Both the position numbers and the translations under genes were made by a program. Of a stretch of 64,000 nucleotides of DNA, positions 8,249 to 16,895 are shown piece after piece. A model generated the notes under the pieces. That model searched no databases and was not told the DNA's origin. It worked only from the letters and a program-made list of their open reading frames with translations. Source of the stretch: Arenimonas sp049195245 (GTDB lineage: Bacteria; Pseudomonadota; Gammaproteobacteria; Xanthomonadales; Xanthomonadaceae); contig NZ_JBMIRR010000027.1 of assembly GCF_049195245.1 (NCBI RefSeq), positions 1-64,000 of the forward strand. The letters are read 5' to 3'. How positions within the stretch are numbered: the first letter of the stretch is position 1; every line of letters begins with the position of its first letter.

Positions 8249-9045
8249 GCACGCTGCGCGAGGGCTGCATCGCGCTGGCGCGGGCCGCCGGTGACGCCAT
8301 CCTGGTTGTGTACGCGCAGGACTTCGACGTCGTCAGCAAGGACGATGCCTCGCCCCTGACGCAGGCCGACCTGGCCTCGCACCACATCATCGTCGAGGGA
8401 CTGAAGGCGCTGGCGCCGGACATCCCGGTGCTCAGCGAGGAGGACGCCGGCATCCCCTGGTCGCAGCGGCGGGCCTGGACCCGGCACTGGCTGGTGGATC
8501 CGCTGGACGGCACCCGCGAGTTCGTCAAGAAGAACGGCGAGTTCACCGTCAACATCGCACTGATCGAAGACGGGCGGCCGGTGCTGGGCGTGGTCTATGC
8601 GCCGGTCACCGACTACCTGCTGCATGCCGAGGCGGGCGTCGGCGCCTTCCTTCGGCGCGACGGGCAGGACATCGCCATCACCACGCGGCGCCCGGCCACC
8701 ACGCCGCTGCGCGTGGCGGCCAGCCGCTCGCACCTGGACGAACGCACCGCCGCCGCGCTGGAGCGCATGGGCGAGACCGAACGCCATGGCCTGGGCTCTT
8801 CCCTGAAGTTCTGCCGCATCGCCGAGGGCCGCATGGACGTTTATCCGCGCTTCGGCCCCACCAGCGAGTGGGATACCGCTGCCGCGCAGTGCGTTCTCGA
8901 GGCCGCGGGCGGCGCCGTGCTGCGTCTGGACGGCGCGCCGCTGGACTACAACCGCAAGGAAAACATCCTCAATCCCGACTTCATCGCGCTGGGCGACGTG
9001 GACCTGCCCTGGCGCGACTGGCTGGGCGGACCCGTGCATGGCTGA
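8245..9045 (+). CDS. cysQ: 3'(2'),5'-bisphosphate nucleotidase CysQ
   Basis: 266 aa. Li-sensitive phosphatase of the inositol monophosphatase fold that removes the 3'-phosphate from PAP/PAPS and so keeps the sulfate assimilation by-product low. Metal-binding motifs are visible: LSEEDAG (Glu), DPLDGTREFVKKNGEF (DPLDGT), and the C-terminal SEWDTAAAQCVLEAAGG. The RKENILNPDFIA tail is typical of CysQ. The ATG overlaps the nudE stop (ATGA) and the 3' end overlaps mazG by 8 bp. Confidence 0.93.
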   Translation: MSTLREGCIALARAAGDAILVVYAQDFDVVSKDDASPLTQADLASHHIIVEGLKALAPDIPVLSEEDAGIPWSQRRAWTRHWLVDPLDGTREFVKKNGEFTVNIALIEDGRPVLGVVYAPVTDYLLHAEAGVGAFLRRDGQDIAITTRRPATTPLRVAASRSHLDERTAAALERMGETERHGLGSSLKFCRIAEGRMDVYPRFGPTSEWDTAAAQCVLEAAGGAVLRLDGAPLDYNRKENILNPDFIALGDVDLPWRDWLGGPVHG

Positions 9046-9850
9046 GATCGACGAACTGCTCAGCATCATGGCGCGCCTGCGCGATCCCGAGCGTGGCTGC
9101 CCCTGGGACGTGGCGCAGGATTTCAGCACGGTGGCGCCCTACACGATCGAGGAAGCCTACGAAGTGGCCGACGCGATCCAGCGCGGCGACATGGCCGAAC
9201 TGCGCGACGAGCTGGGCGACCTGCTGCTGCAGGTGGTGTTCCATGCGCGCATGGCGGAAGAGGCGGGGCATTTCGCCTTCGGCGACGTGGCGGCGGCGAT
9301 CAACGAGAAGATGGTGCGCCGGCATCCGCATGTGTTCGGCGATGTCGCGGCGCAGGCCGATGCCGAATCCCAGCTGGCCAACTGGGAAGAGCTCAAGCGC
9401 GCCGAGCGCAAGGCGCGTGGCGAAGAGGACACCAGCGTGCTGGCCGGCATTGCCCGCGGCCTGCCGGAATGGCAGCGCGCGGTGAAGCTGCAGAAGCGCG
9501 CGGCCACCGTGGGCTTCGACTGGCCGGGGCCGGCGCCGGTGATCGCCAAGCTGCACGAGGAGATCGAGGAAGTGCGGGTCGAGTTCGACGCGGTGGCCGC
9601 AGGCGATGCCGCCGCGCGCGACCGGCTGGAGGACGAGCTGGGCGACGTGCTGTTCGTGGTGGCGAATTTGACGCGCCACGCGAAGGTGGATTTCGGGGCG
9701 GCGCTGCGGCGGGCCAACCAGAAGTTCGAGCGGCGGTTCCGGCGGATGGAAGCGCTGGCGGCCGCGGACGGCGTGAACCTGGCCGACCTTTCGCTGGACG
9801 ATCAGGACGCCTACTGGAACCGCGCCAAGGCCGAGGAAAAGCCGGCCTGA
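9038..9850 (+). CDS. mazG: Nucleoside triphosphate pyrophosphohydrolase MazG
   Basis: 270 aa (E. coli 263). It hydrolyses (d)NTPs to NMP and pyrophosphate, limiting non-canonical nucleotides and influencing ppGpp. Two MazG domains are visible. The N-terminal one has RGCPWDVAQDFSTV and EEAYEVADAIQ...DELGDLLLQVVFHARMA. The C-terminal one, the catalytic half in E. coli, has KLHEEIEEVRVEFDAV and DELGDVLFVVANLTRH. Both retain the EExxE/ExxD metal ligands. Start ATG 9038 lies inside the end of cysQ. It is last of the nudE-cysQ-mazG unit. Confidence 0.95.
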   Translation: MAEIDELLSIMARLRDPERGCPWDVAQDFSTVAPYTIEEAYEVADAIQRGDMAELRDELGDLLLQVVFHARMAEEAGHFAFGDVAAAINEKMVRRHPHVFGDVAAQADAESQLANWEELKRAERKARGEEDTSVLAGIARGLPEWQRAVKLQKRAATVGFDWPGPAPVIAKLHEEIEEVRVEFDAVAAGDAAARDRLEDELGDVLFVVANLTRHAKVDFGAALRRANQKFERRFRRMEALAAADGVNLADLSLDDQDAYWNRAKAEEKPA

Positions 9851-9905
9851 TGCCACAGGGCTGGTTTTGCGCCAGAATCAGGCATCGCCCCGCCGGAGCC
9901 ACGCC

Positions 9906-10211
9906 ATGAGCCAGGCCTTCGCCAGTTTCCGCGAGTTCTATCCCTACTATCTTTCCGAACATTCCAACCAAACGTGCCGTCGCCTGCATTTCGTCGGCAG
10001 CTGCATCGTGCTTGGCTTCGTCGCCGCCGCCATTGTGACGCTCAACGCCTGGTGGCTGCTGGCGGCCCTTTTCAGCGGCTACGCCTTCGCTTGGGTCGGG
10101 CACTTCTTCTTCGAGAAGAACAAGCCCGCCACGTTCAAATACCCCTTCTATTCCTTCGCCGGCGACTGGGTCATGTTCAAGGACATGCTCACCGGCAGGA
10201 TCAGGCTTTGA
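9906..10211 (+). CDS. Mpo1/DUF962-family membrane protein
   Basis: 101 aa. Matches the Mpo1-like (DUF962) family, whose yeast member is an ER dioxygenase for 2-hydroxy fatty acids; the bacterial role is unproven. Visible features: an N-terminal FREFYPYYLSEHSNQTCRRLHFVG stretch with the family His residues, two hydrophobic segments (about 33-50 and 53-70), and HFFFEKNKPATFKYP, the second conserved His/Pro region. The start ATG at 9906 lies 8 nt after GGAGCC. It is on the same strand as mazG after a 55-bp gap. Function beyond family is not claimed. Confidence 0.8.
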   Translation: MSQAFASFREFYPYYLSEHSNQTCRRLHFVGSCIVLGFVAAAIVTLNAWWLLAALFSGYAFAWVGHFFFEKNKPATFKYPFYSFAGDWVMFKDMLTGRIRL

Positions 10212-10744
10212 TCGGAGCCCAGGCGCACCCAGGGGTGGCCATCTTGCTGGCAGTGAGCATGATTGGCTGTGCTCAAGGCCCCAGCCGGGTTGAAGACGAT
10301 GCTGTGCCACCCATCGAAGCGTCACAGTTCGCGCTTTCCGCGCAATGCTTCGACGCATGGGATCGGCTTTTGGACGAGTGGCTGGCTCAGGGAGGGGGTG
10401 TTCGAGCCACTATCGCCCAAACCAGAGCGGAGATCGGATCGAACGGCTCACGGCTGGCGGATATTCTTCGCGAGGCGTGGAGCGTTGCGTCGACGGCGGA
10501 GCATGGGGACTTGAAGGTATCGGTTCCTGGCATCTCGTTCTCGAATGCGGCGAGGCGTCACGTCCCCAAGGACTGCGCCGCTTACGTGTGGCTCGTGCCG
10601 CTGTTCAACAACCGCACCGATGTTTTTCCTGCGCCGGTCGAAGCTTCCCTTCTCCAGCAAGCACCCATCGCATCGCGGGAAGACAGGCCGGCGATGGCTC
10701 AGTGGGTGGTGACCCAACTGCTGGCGCCGGGCCAGCCGCACTGA
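10208..10744 (+). CDS. Putative small lipoprotein of unknown function, atypical codon use
   Basis: Up to 178 aa. I do not recognise the family. The N-terminus reads GVAILLAVSMIGC followed by AQGPS, a lipobox-like end of a hydrophobic segment, so lipidation at that Cys is possible, although the n-region lacks Lys/Arg. The start is uncertain: a TTG at 10208 overlaps the previous stop (TTGA), and a GTG at 10235 would leave a very short signal. The body is soluble-looking, with CFDAWDRLLDEW and CAAYVWLVPLFNN. Codons rare elsewhere in the window (CCA, TCA, CAA, AGA, GTA, TTG) are common here, and G+C is visibly lower, suggesting recent acquisition. It ends flush against the convergent downstream gene. 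Confidence 0.6.
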   Translation: MIGAQAHPGVAILLAVSMIGCAQGPSRVEDDAVPPIEASQFALSAQCFDAWDRLLDEWLAQGGGVRATIAQTRAEIGSNGSRLADILREAWSVASTAEHGDLKVSVPGISFSNAARRHVPKDCAAYVWLVPLFNNRTDVFPAPVEASLLQQAPIASREDRPAMAQWVVTQLLAPGQPH

Positions 10745-11092
10745 CTACTCCAGGAAGATCAGGAACGCGGCGACGATGATCAGGGCGAAGCCGGCGATGT
10801 GGTTCCACTTGATCTGCTCGCCCAGGTACCAGATCGAAAACCCCGCGAAGACGACCAGGGTCAGGATTTCCTGCATGCCCTTGAGCTGAGGCGCGGTGTA
10901 GACGGCGTGGCCCATGCGGTTGGCGGGCACCTGCAGGCAGTACTCGAAGAAGGCGATGCCCCAGCTGGCGAAGATGACGATCCAGATCGGGCTGGCCTTG
11001 TACTTCAGGTGCCCGTACCAGGCGAAGGTCATGAAGACGTTGGAAGCCAGCAGCAGCAGGATCGGGGTGACGTAGGCGCTCAGGGTCGGCAT
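10745..11092 (-). CDS. DMT-type small membrane protein (DUF486)
   Basis: 115 aa, four hydrophobic segments filling nearly the whole length (about 9-26, 34-52, 70-90 and 95-113). The pattern SNVFMTFAWYGHLKY, IAFFEYCLQVPANRMGH and YLGEQIKWNHIAGFALI matches the DUF486 family, which is related to the drug/metabolite transporter small multidrug resistance fold. Substrate unknown. Start ATG 11092 is the only reasonable initiator. It is convergent with, and directly abuts, the putative lipoprotein gene, and diverges from the response regulator at 11226. Confidence 0.85.
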   Translation of the reverse strand: MPTLSAYVTPILLLLASNVFMTFAWYGHLKYKASPIWIVIFASWGIAFFEYCLQVPANRMGHAVYTAPQLKGMQEILTLVVFAGFSIWYLGEQIKWNHIAGFALIIVAAFLIFLE

Positions 11093-11182
11093 GGGGGCGG
11101 CACGTGGGAAGGGTGGGGATAGCCTAGCCTCACGCGGGCTTGCCGAGTCTTTCACACCGGAATCACCGTCGCCCCGGTGTAA

Positions 11183-11213
11183 TCTTCACAAAGCTGAAGA
11201 CATTCTCTTCACA
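11183..11213 (+). promoter_or_regulatory. Direct/inverted repeat upstream of response regulator
   Basis: TCTTCACA occurs at 11183-11190 and again at 11206-11213 (23 bp start to start), and TCTTCA at 11183 is mirrored by TGAAGA at 11195-11200. A TAATCT -10-like box overlaps the left copy (11180-11185). Tandem half-sites are typical of OmpR-type regulators, so autoregulation is plausible. Confidence 0.45.
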
Positions 11214-11225
11214 TCGGAGATCCCC

Positions 11226-11936
11226 ATGCGACGCGACGATCCGGCCGGCCTCATCCTGGTGGTGGAAGACAACCGCAACCTGTCCGAGATGGTGGGCGAG
11301 TACCTGGAATCCAAAGGTTTCGGCGTGGACTACGCCGGCGACGGCATGGACGGCTACCGCCTCGCCGCCGACAACAGCTACGACGTGATCGTGCTCGACC
11401 TGATGCTGCCGCGGCTGGACGGCCTGGAAGTCTGCCGCCGCCTGCGCAACGAAGCCAAGAAGTCCACGCCGGTGCTGATGCTGACCGCCCGCGACACCCT
11501 CAACGACAAGGTCAACGGCCTCGAGGCCGGCGCCGACGACTATCTGGTCAAGCCCTTCGCGATCCAGGAACTCGAGGCCCGCGTGCGCGCACTGATCCGC
11601 CGCGACCGCCGCCAGGTCAGCGCCGAAGTGCTGAAGGTGGCCGACCTGGTGCTCGACACCGCCAGCCTGCGCGTCACCCGCGCCGGCCAAGAGATCGCGC
11701 TGTCGCCGATCGGCCTGCGCCTGCTCACGATCCTGATGCGCGAATCGCCGCGCGTGGTGACCCGCCGCGACATCGAGCGCGAGATCTGGGGCGACGGCCT
11801 GCCCGACTCCGACACCCTGCGCAGCCACCTGTACAACCTGCGCAAGGCCATCGACCGTCCGTTCGACCGGCCGCTGCTGCACACCGTGCAGACCGCCGGC
11901 TACCGCGTGGCCGACCTCGACGCGCCGCCCGCCTGA
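11226..11936 (+). CDS. OmpR-family response regulator
   Basis: 236 aa. Receiver domain 1-120 with the acidic pocket in VVEDN, phospho-acceptor Asp58 in IVLDLMLPRLDG, the Thr in MLTARD and the Lys in YLVKPF. A C-terminal winged helix (about 140-232) has IALSPIGLRLLTIL and DSDTLRSHLYNLRKAIDRP, ending in the beta-hairpin VQTAGYRV. The cognate kinase gene starts 16 bp downstream, and the macAB-like efflux operon follows it, so control of that operon is an inference from order. Start ATG 11226 sits 8 nt after GGAGA. The 5' region carries repeated TCTTCACA elements. Confidence 0.92.
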   Translation: MRRDDPAGLILVVEDNRNLSEMVGEYLESKGFGVDYAGDGMDGYRLAADNSYDVIVLDLMLPRLDGLEVCRRLRNEAKKSTPVLMLTARDTLNDKVNGLEAGADDYLVKPFAIQELEARVRALIRRDRRQVSAEVLKVADLVLDTASLRVTRAGQEIALSPIGLRLLTILMRESPRVVTRRDIEREIWGDGLPDSDTLRSHLYNLRKAIDRPFDRPLLHTVQTAGYRVADLDAPPA

Positions 11937-11951
11937 TCCGGCGACGCAAGG

Positions 11952-13259
11952 ATGCCCAACGCCCGCACCGGCCTGCGCCGCAAGATCTGGGTCGCCTTCA
12001 TCCTGCAGGCGGCGGCGATCAGTTTCGCCGCCGTGCTGGGCGTGTATGGCGCCTCGGCCGTGCTCAAGCATGTCCTGATCCAGCGCGCGCTGCAGGAAGA
12101 AGCCTCCCATTACTGGGAGCGGCTGGCGAAGGACAGCCAGGCCCAGGTGCCCGACACCTACAACATGACCGGCTTCCTGATCCCGGCCGGTGGCAGCACC
12201 GATCCGTTGCCGGGCCCGCTCAGGCAGCTTCCGGTCGGCTTCCACAGCCTGCCGCGCGCGCAGGGCGGGTCGCTGGTGCTGGTGGAGAAGGATTCCAATG
12301 GCCACCTGCTGTACCTGCTGTTCAAGCAGGAACAGGTGGACAGCCTCGCCTTCTGGTTCGGCATGGCGCCGCTGGCGATCGTGCTGGTGGTGATCTACGT
12401 GATCGCCTGGAGTACCTACCGCACGTCCAAACGCGCCGTGTCGCCGGTGATCTGGCTCGCCGGCCAGGTACAGCGCTGGGACCCCAAAAAACCCGAATCC
12501 AGCGCGCTGCGTCCCGAGAACCTGCCGGTGGACGTGGAAGGAGAAACGCTGGTGCTGGCCTCGTCGCTGCACGACTTCGCCAGCCGCATCGAAAGTTTCG
12601 TCGAACGCGAGCGCGACTTCACCCGCGACGCCTCGCACGAGCTGCGCACGCCGCTGACCGTGATCCGCGTTGCCGGCGACATGATGGAAAGCGACGAGGG
12701 CCTGACGCCGATGTCGCGCCGCGCGCTCAAGCGCATCCAGGGCGCGGGTCGCGACATGGAGGCCTTGATCGAGGCCTTCCTGATCCTCGCGCGCGAAGGC
12801 GACACCGGCCTGCCCGACGACGACTTCGCGGTCAGCGAGGTCGTGACCGAGGAGGTCGACAAGGCCCGCACCCTGCTGGGAAACAAGGACGTGACGCTCG
12901 AGCTGGTGCAGCAGGCCGACTTCCAGCTGCATGCGCCGGCCCGCGTGCTGTCCGTCCTGCTGGGCAACCTGCTCCGCAACGCCTGCCACTACACCGACGA
13001 GGGCCGCATCACGGTCACGGTGCGGCGCGGCAGCATCGCCGTGACCGATACCGGCGTGGGCATGAACGAGGAAGAGCTTTCGCGCGTGTTCGAGCCCTTC
13101 TATCGCGCCGGTGACCGCAAGAAGGACGGCCAGGGCATCGGGCTGTCGATCGTGCAGCGCCTGTCGCAGCGCTACGGCTGGCCGGTGCGCCTGGACAGCG
13201 AGCCCGGTCGCGGCACCACGGCCACCATCAGCTTCCCGCACGTGCCGACCGCCGGCTGA
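11952..13259 (+). CDS. Membrane sensor histidine kinase
   Basis: 435 aa. Transmembrane segments about 11-33 and 133-153 bracket a roughly 100-residue periplasmic sensor domain that I cannot assign to a family. A HAMP-like linker leads to the HisKA box with His229 in TRDASHELRTPLTVI. The HATPase domain contains LLGNLLRNACHYT (N box), VTDTGVGM (G1), and GIGLSIV (G2). It is immediately downstream of its OmpR-type partner. The signal sensed is unknown. Confidence 0.92.
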   Translation: MPNARTGLRRKIWVAFILQAAAISFAAVLGVYGASAVLKHVLIQRALQEEASHYWERLAKDSQAQVPDTYNMTGFLIPAGGSTDPLPGPLRQLPVGFHSLPRAQGGSLVLVEKDSNGHLLYLLFKQEQVDSLAFWFGMAPLAIVLVVIYVIAWSTYRTSKRAVSPVIWLAGQVQRWDPKKPESSALRPENLPVDVEGETLVLASSLHDFASRIESFVERERDFTRDASHELRTPLTVIRVAGDMMESDEGLTPMSRRALKRIQGAGRDMEALIEAFLILAREGDTGLPDDDFAVSEVVTEEVDKARTLLGNKDVTLELVQQADFQLHAPARVLSVLLGNLLRNACHYTDEGRITVTVRRGSIAVTDTGVGMNEEELSRVFEPFYRAGDRKKDGQGIGLSIVQRLSQRYGWPVRLDSEPGRGTTATISFPHVPTAG

Positions 13260-13361
13260 GGCTGGTGCTGAACCGATCCGTGATCGCGGCGACCGCCCGG
13301 TCAACGCATCCGCGGCCCGGACGTTATCCTCGCCACAGCCCCGCTTCGCTCCGGAGATACG

Positions 13362-14858
13362 ATGTCGTCCACCCCGCGCAAACCCCGCTCCACCTTCCGC
13401 TGGTGGGCAGTGATCGTGATCCTGGCCCTCGCGGCCGCCGCCTGGTGGACCTGGGGCCGGGGGCAGGGCGATGCCGCCGGCGGCTTCCGGACCGGTGCGG
13501 TGGAACGCGGCGAAGTGCGGGTGGTGATCTCGGCCACAGGCACGCTGCGCGCGACCACCACCGTGGCGGTCGGCTCGCAGGTGTCGGGGCAGGTCAAGTC
13601 GGTGGCGGTGGATTTCAACGACACCGTGACCCGCGGCCAGGTGATCGCCGAACTGGATCCGGCGCCGCTGCAGAGCCGGCTCGAGCAGGCGCAGGCCGAC
13701 CTGGCCAGCGCGCGCGCCGCGGTGAATGAAGCGCAGGCCACGCTGAAGAACGCCGAGGCCGACTACTCCCGCAAGAGCGACCTGGTGTCGCGCCAGCTGA
13801 TCGCCCGCAGCGAGGCCGACCTGGCCCTGGCCGCCCGCGACCAGGCCCGTGCCCGCGTCACCTCGGCCCAGGCCGCGGTGCTGCAGCGCCAGGCCGGCGT
13901 GGACAACGCGCGCCTGGACGTGGACTACACCGTCATCCGCTCGCCGGTGGACGGCGTGATCCTGCTGCGCGCGGTCGAGCCGGGCCAGACCGTGGCAGCG
14001 AGTTTCCAGACGCCGGTGCTGTTCCAGATCGCCGAAGACCTGGCGCAGATGCAGATCGACCTGAGCATCGACGAGGCCGACGTGGGCCAGATCAAGGAAG
14101 GCCTGGCGGTGTCCTTCACCGTGGATGCCTTCCCGGACCGGCAGTTCCGCGGCGAGGTGAAGCAGGTGCGGCTGTCGGCCACGTCCAATGCCAACGTGAT
14201 CAGCTACCCGGTGGTGGTGCAGGTGGACAACGCCGACCAGAGCCTGCTGCCGGGCATGACCGCCAGCGCCGAGATCGTGGTCAGCCGGCGCGACGACGTG
14301 CTGCGCGTGCCCAATGCCGCGCTGCGCTTCACGCCGCCCGGCGAACAGGCACCGGCCGCGGCGGGCGGTGGCCGCGGCGGCCTCGTGCAGGAGCTGCCGC
14401 GCGTGGCCGAATCCCTTCAGCTCGACGCCACCCAGCGCGCGGCCTTCGATGCGGCGCTGGCCGAGGTTCGCGAGCGTGCTGCCGCGCGTGCCGCAGGTCG
14501 CGCCGCAACGCCGCCGCAGGGCGGCGGCATGGGCCGCGGTCCGGGCGGCGGCCAGGGCCAGGCCGCCGGCGGCGCGGGACCATCGCCTGAAGCGATGCGC
14601 CAGCGCATGGCCGAAGCGATGAACCGCAGCTTCGCGGCATTCCGCGCCAGCCTGTCGCCAGAGCAGCAGGGCCGTTGGGATGCGGAGCTGCGCGCGCTGG
14701 CCACGGCGCGCCGCGGCACCGTGTGGAAGCTGGTGGACGGCGTGCCCACCGCGGTGGCGGTGCGCCTGGGCGCCTCCGATGGCACCGTGACCGAAGTGGG
14801 CGGCGACATCGCCGAAGGCGACCAGGTCATCACCGGCCAGGAGCGCCCGGCGGCATGA
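13362..14858 (+). CDS. MacA-like periplasmic adaptor with Gly/Ala-rich LTxxQ-like insertion
   Basis: 498 aa. Membrane fusion protein of a MacAB-type tripartite pump, linking the inner-membrane ABC transporter to an outer-membrane channel. One TM segment (about 14-30), then the lipoyl half-motif VGSQVSGQVKSVAVDFNDTV, a coiled-coil hairpin (about 105-190), DYTVIRSPVDGVIL, and the beta-barrel and membrane-proximal regions. Unlike E. coli MacA, residues about 325-455 are an insertion. It holds a helical segment with LQLDATQRAAFDAAL, a Gly-rich stretch (GGGMGRGPGGGQGQ), and a second helix with LSPEQQGRWDAEL. The two LTxxQ-like motifs recall Spy/CpxP-type periplasmic proteins. The start ATG 13362 follows CGGAGA. 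A TATCCT -10-like box lies at 13325-13330. Confidence 0.9.
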   Translation: MSSTPRKPRSTFRWWAVIVILALAAAAWWTWGRGQGDAAGGFRTGAVERGEVRVVISATGTLRATTTVAVGSQVSGQVKSVAVDFNDTVTRGQVIAELDPAPLQSRLEQAQADLASARAAVNEAQATLKNAEADYSRKSDLVSRQLIARSEADLALAARDQARARVTSAQAAVLQRQAGVDNARLDVDYTVIRSPVDGVILLRAVEPGQTVAASFQTPVLFQIAEDLAQMQIDLSIDEADVGQIKEGLAVSFTVDAFPDRQFRGEVKQVRLSATSNANVISYPVVVQVDNADQSLLPGMTASAEIVVSRRDDVLRVPNAALRFTPPGEQAPAAAGGGRGGLVQELPRVAESLQLDATQRAAFDAALAEVRERAAARAAGRAATPPQGGGMGRGPGGGQGQAAGGAGPSPEAMRQRMAEAMNRSFAAFRASLSPEQQGRWDAELRALATARRGTVWKLVDGVPTAVAVRLGASDGTVTEVGGDIAEGDQVITGQERPAA

Positions 14859-15562
14859 GCAGCCCGGCGCCGATGATCGAGCTGACGGCACTGGGCAAGG
14901 TGTATTCGCCCGGCACGCCGGCCGAAGTGGTGGCCCTGCGCCACGTTGACCTGGTGGTGCCGCGTGGGCAGTTCCTGGCCATCATGGGCCAGTCGGGGTC
15001 GGGCAAGTCCACGATGATGAATGTCATCGGCTGCCTGGACCAGGCCAGCAGCGGCCGCTACGCCTGCGACGGCGTGGACGTGGCCACGCTCGACGCCGAG
15101 CAGCGCGCCAAGCTGCGGCTGGAGAAGATTGGCTTCGTGTTCCAGGGTTTCAACCTGCTCTCGCGCCAGACCGCGCTGGAAAACGTGATGATGCCCCTGG
15201 TGTATTCGGGCGTGCCGGTGGCCGAGCGCGCACCGCGCGCGCTGGCGGCGCTGTCGGAAGTGGGCCTGGCCGATCGCGCCGGGCACAAGCCCAGCGAGCT
15301 CTCGGGCGGACAGCAGCAGCGCGTCGCCATCGCGCGTGCGCTGATCAACCAGCCGCCGCTGCTGCTGGCCGACGAACCCACCGGCGCGCTCGACACCCGC
15401 ACCGGCGAAGAGATCATGGCCCTGTTCGAACGGCTCAAGCAGGGCGGGCGCACCATCGTGCTGATCACCCACGAGCGCGACATCGCCGACCACGCCGACC
15501 GCGTTGTGGTGATGCGCGACGGCGAACTGCATGAAGAGACCGCCGCGGAGGCCGCCGCATGA
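14855..15562 (+). CDS. MacB-type ABC transporter ATP-binding subunit
   Basis: 235 aa. ATPase of the LolD/MacB family. Walker A GQSGSGKST, Q-loop FVFQGFNLL, signature LSGGQQQR, Walker B LLLADEPTGALD, and switch His in LITHERD. In E. coli MacB the ATPase and permease are one polypeptide; here they are separate genes joined by ATGA overlaps on both sides (with the adaptor gene and with the permease gene). It powers the mechanotransmission-type efflux pump. Confidence 0.94.
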   Translation: MSSPAPMIELTALGKVYSPGTPAEVVALRHVDLVVPRGQFLAIMGQSGSGKSTMMNVIGCLDQASSGRYACDGVDVATLDAEQRAKLRLEKIGFVFQGFNLLSRQTALENVMMPLVYSGVPVAERAPRALAALSEVGLADRAGHKPSELSGGQQQRVAIARALINQPPLLLADEPTGALDTRTGEEIMALFERLKQGGRTIVLITHERDIADHADRVVVMRDGELHEETAAEAAA

Positions 15563-16857
15563 AGACCTCCGACGTGCTGCGCTCGTCCATCTTCTCCCTG
15601 CGCGGCAACTGGATGCGCAGCATCCTCACCGCGCTGGGCGTGATCATCGGCATCGCCGCCGTGATCGTGATGGTGTCGGTGGGGCAGGGCACGCAGTCCG
15701 AGCTCGACCGCATGATTTCCAGCCTGGGCTCGAACCGGCTGGAGGTGTTTTCCTCGTCCTCGCGCCAGGGCAATGTGCGCGGCGGCGCGGGCAGCGCCGC
15801 CAGCCTGACCGACGACGATGCCGAGGCGATCCGCAACGAGCTGCCGGAAGTGCAGTACGTGGCCACCTCGATCCGCGGCGGCGGCCAGGTGGTGTTCGCC
15901 GAGAACAACTGGTCCACCAGCTGGCAGGGCGTGAACCCGGACTACTTCCCGGTGAACGACTGGAAGTTCGCGCTGGGCGAGGGCTTCACGCCGCGCGATT
16001 TCAGTTCGGCCGCCAAGGTGGTGGTGCTGGGGGAGACCGTACGCCGCGAGCTGTTCGGCGACGCCGACCCGATCGGCGCCACGGTGCGCCTGGGCCGCGT
16101 GCCGCTGCGGGTGGTGGGCGTGCTGTCGTCCAAGGGCCAGGGCAGCTGGGGCAATGACGCCGACGACCTGATCCTGGTGCCGCTGGAGACCGGCCGGCGC
16201 CGACTGGCCACCGCACCCTCGACCGGCGCCGTGGCGGCCACCGCCAGTGCCGCCACCACCACCGCCACGCCGGCGGCGGCACCACGGCAGGCCAACACGG
16301 TGCAGCAGATATCGGTGTCGGTGGCGCGGGCCGAGGACCTGGCTTTCGTCGAAGAGGAAATCAATGCGCTGATGCGCCAGCGCCACCGCATCAAGCCGGG
16401 CGCCGAGGACGATTTCGCGGTGCGCAACATCGCCGAGATCGTCAGCACGCGCACCGAGACCACGCGGCTGATGTCGCTGCTGCTGGGCGCCGTGGCCAGC
16501 ATCTCGCTGGTGGTCGGCGGCATCGGCATCATGAACATCATGCTGGTGTCGGTGACCGAGCGCATCCGCGAGATCGGCCTGCGCATGGCCGTGGGCGCGG
16601 GGCCGCGCGAGATCCAGGCGCAGTTCCTCACCGAGGCCATGCTGATCTCGCTGGGCGGTGGATTCATCGGCATTGCGCTGGGAACGGGCGGTGCGTTGCT
16701 GGCCAGCAAGTTCGCCACCCTGCCGGTGCAGCTGGACCTGCAGGTGGTGCTGATGGCGGCGGGCTTCTCGGTGGCCACCGGCCTGTTCTTCGGCTATTAC
16801 CCGGCGCGCAAGGCGGCCCAGCTCGATCCGATCGAGGCGCTGCGGCACCAGGGGTAG
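15559..16857 (+). CDS. MacB-type ABC transporter permease (FtsX family)
   Basis: 432 aa. First TM (about 20-42, SILTALGVIIGIAAVIVMVS), then a large periplasmic MacB-PCD domain (about 45-305). The C-terminal FtsX domain has three TM segments and the signatures GGIGIMNIMLVSVTERIREIG and FFGYYPARKAAQLDPIEALR. A Thr/Ala-rich stretch (about 215-245) lies inside the periplasmic domain. An outer-membrane TolC partner is not encoded nearby. Likely exports a macrolide, peptide or lipid-like substrate; the actual substrate cannot be read from sequence. Confidence 0.93.
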   Translation: MKTSDVLRSSIFSLRGNWMRSILTALGVIIGIAAVIVMVSVGQGTQSELDRMISSLGSNRLEVFSSSSRQGNVRGGAGSAASLTDDDAEAIRNELPEVQYVATSIRGGGQVVFAENNWSTSWQGVNPDYFPVNDWKFALGEGFTPRDFSSAAKVVVLGETVRRELFGDADPIGATVRLGRVPLRVVGVLSSKGQGSWGNDADDLILVPLETGRRRLATAPSTGAVAATASAATTTATPAAAPRQANTVQQISVSVARAEDLAFVEEEINALMRQRHRIKPGAEDDFAVRNIAEIVSTRTETTRLMSLLLGAVASISLVVGGIGIMNIMLVSVTERIREIGLRMAVGAGPREIQAQFLTEAMLISLGGGFIGIALGTGGALLASKFATLPVQLDLQVVLMAAGFSVATGLFFGYYPARKAAQLDPIEALRHQG

Positions 16858-16895
16858 ACTGGGGCCTGGACTGTCTGCCCGAGGCTGCCGCTGCC

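Noticed and set aside
11163..14891. A 1242-codon open frame on the minus strand across the two-component and efflux genes
   Set aside because: It mirrors well-supported plus-strand genes; the absence of stops is a by-product of very high GC at third positions, and the product is His/Arg/Gly-rich with no domain.
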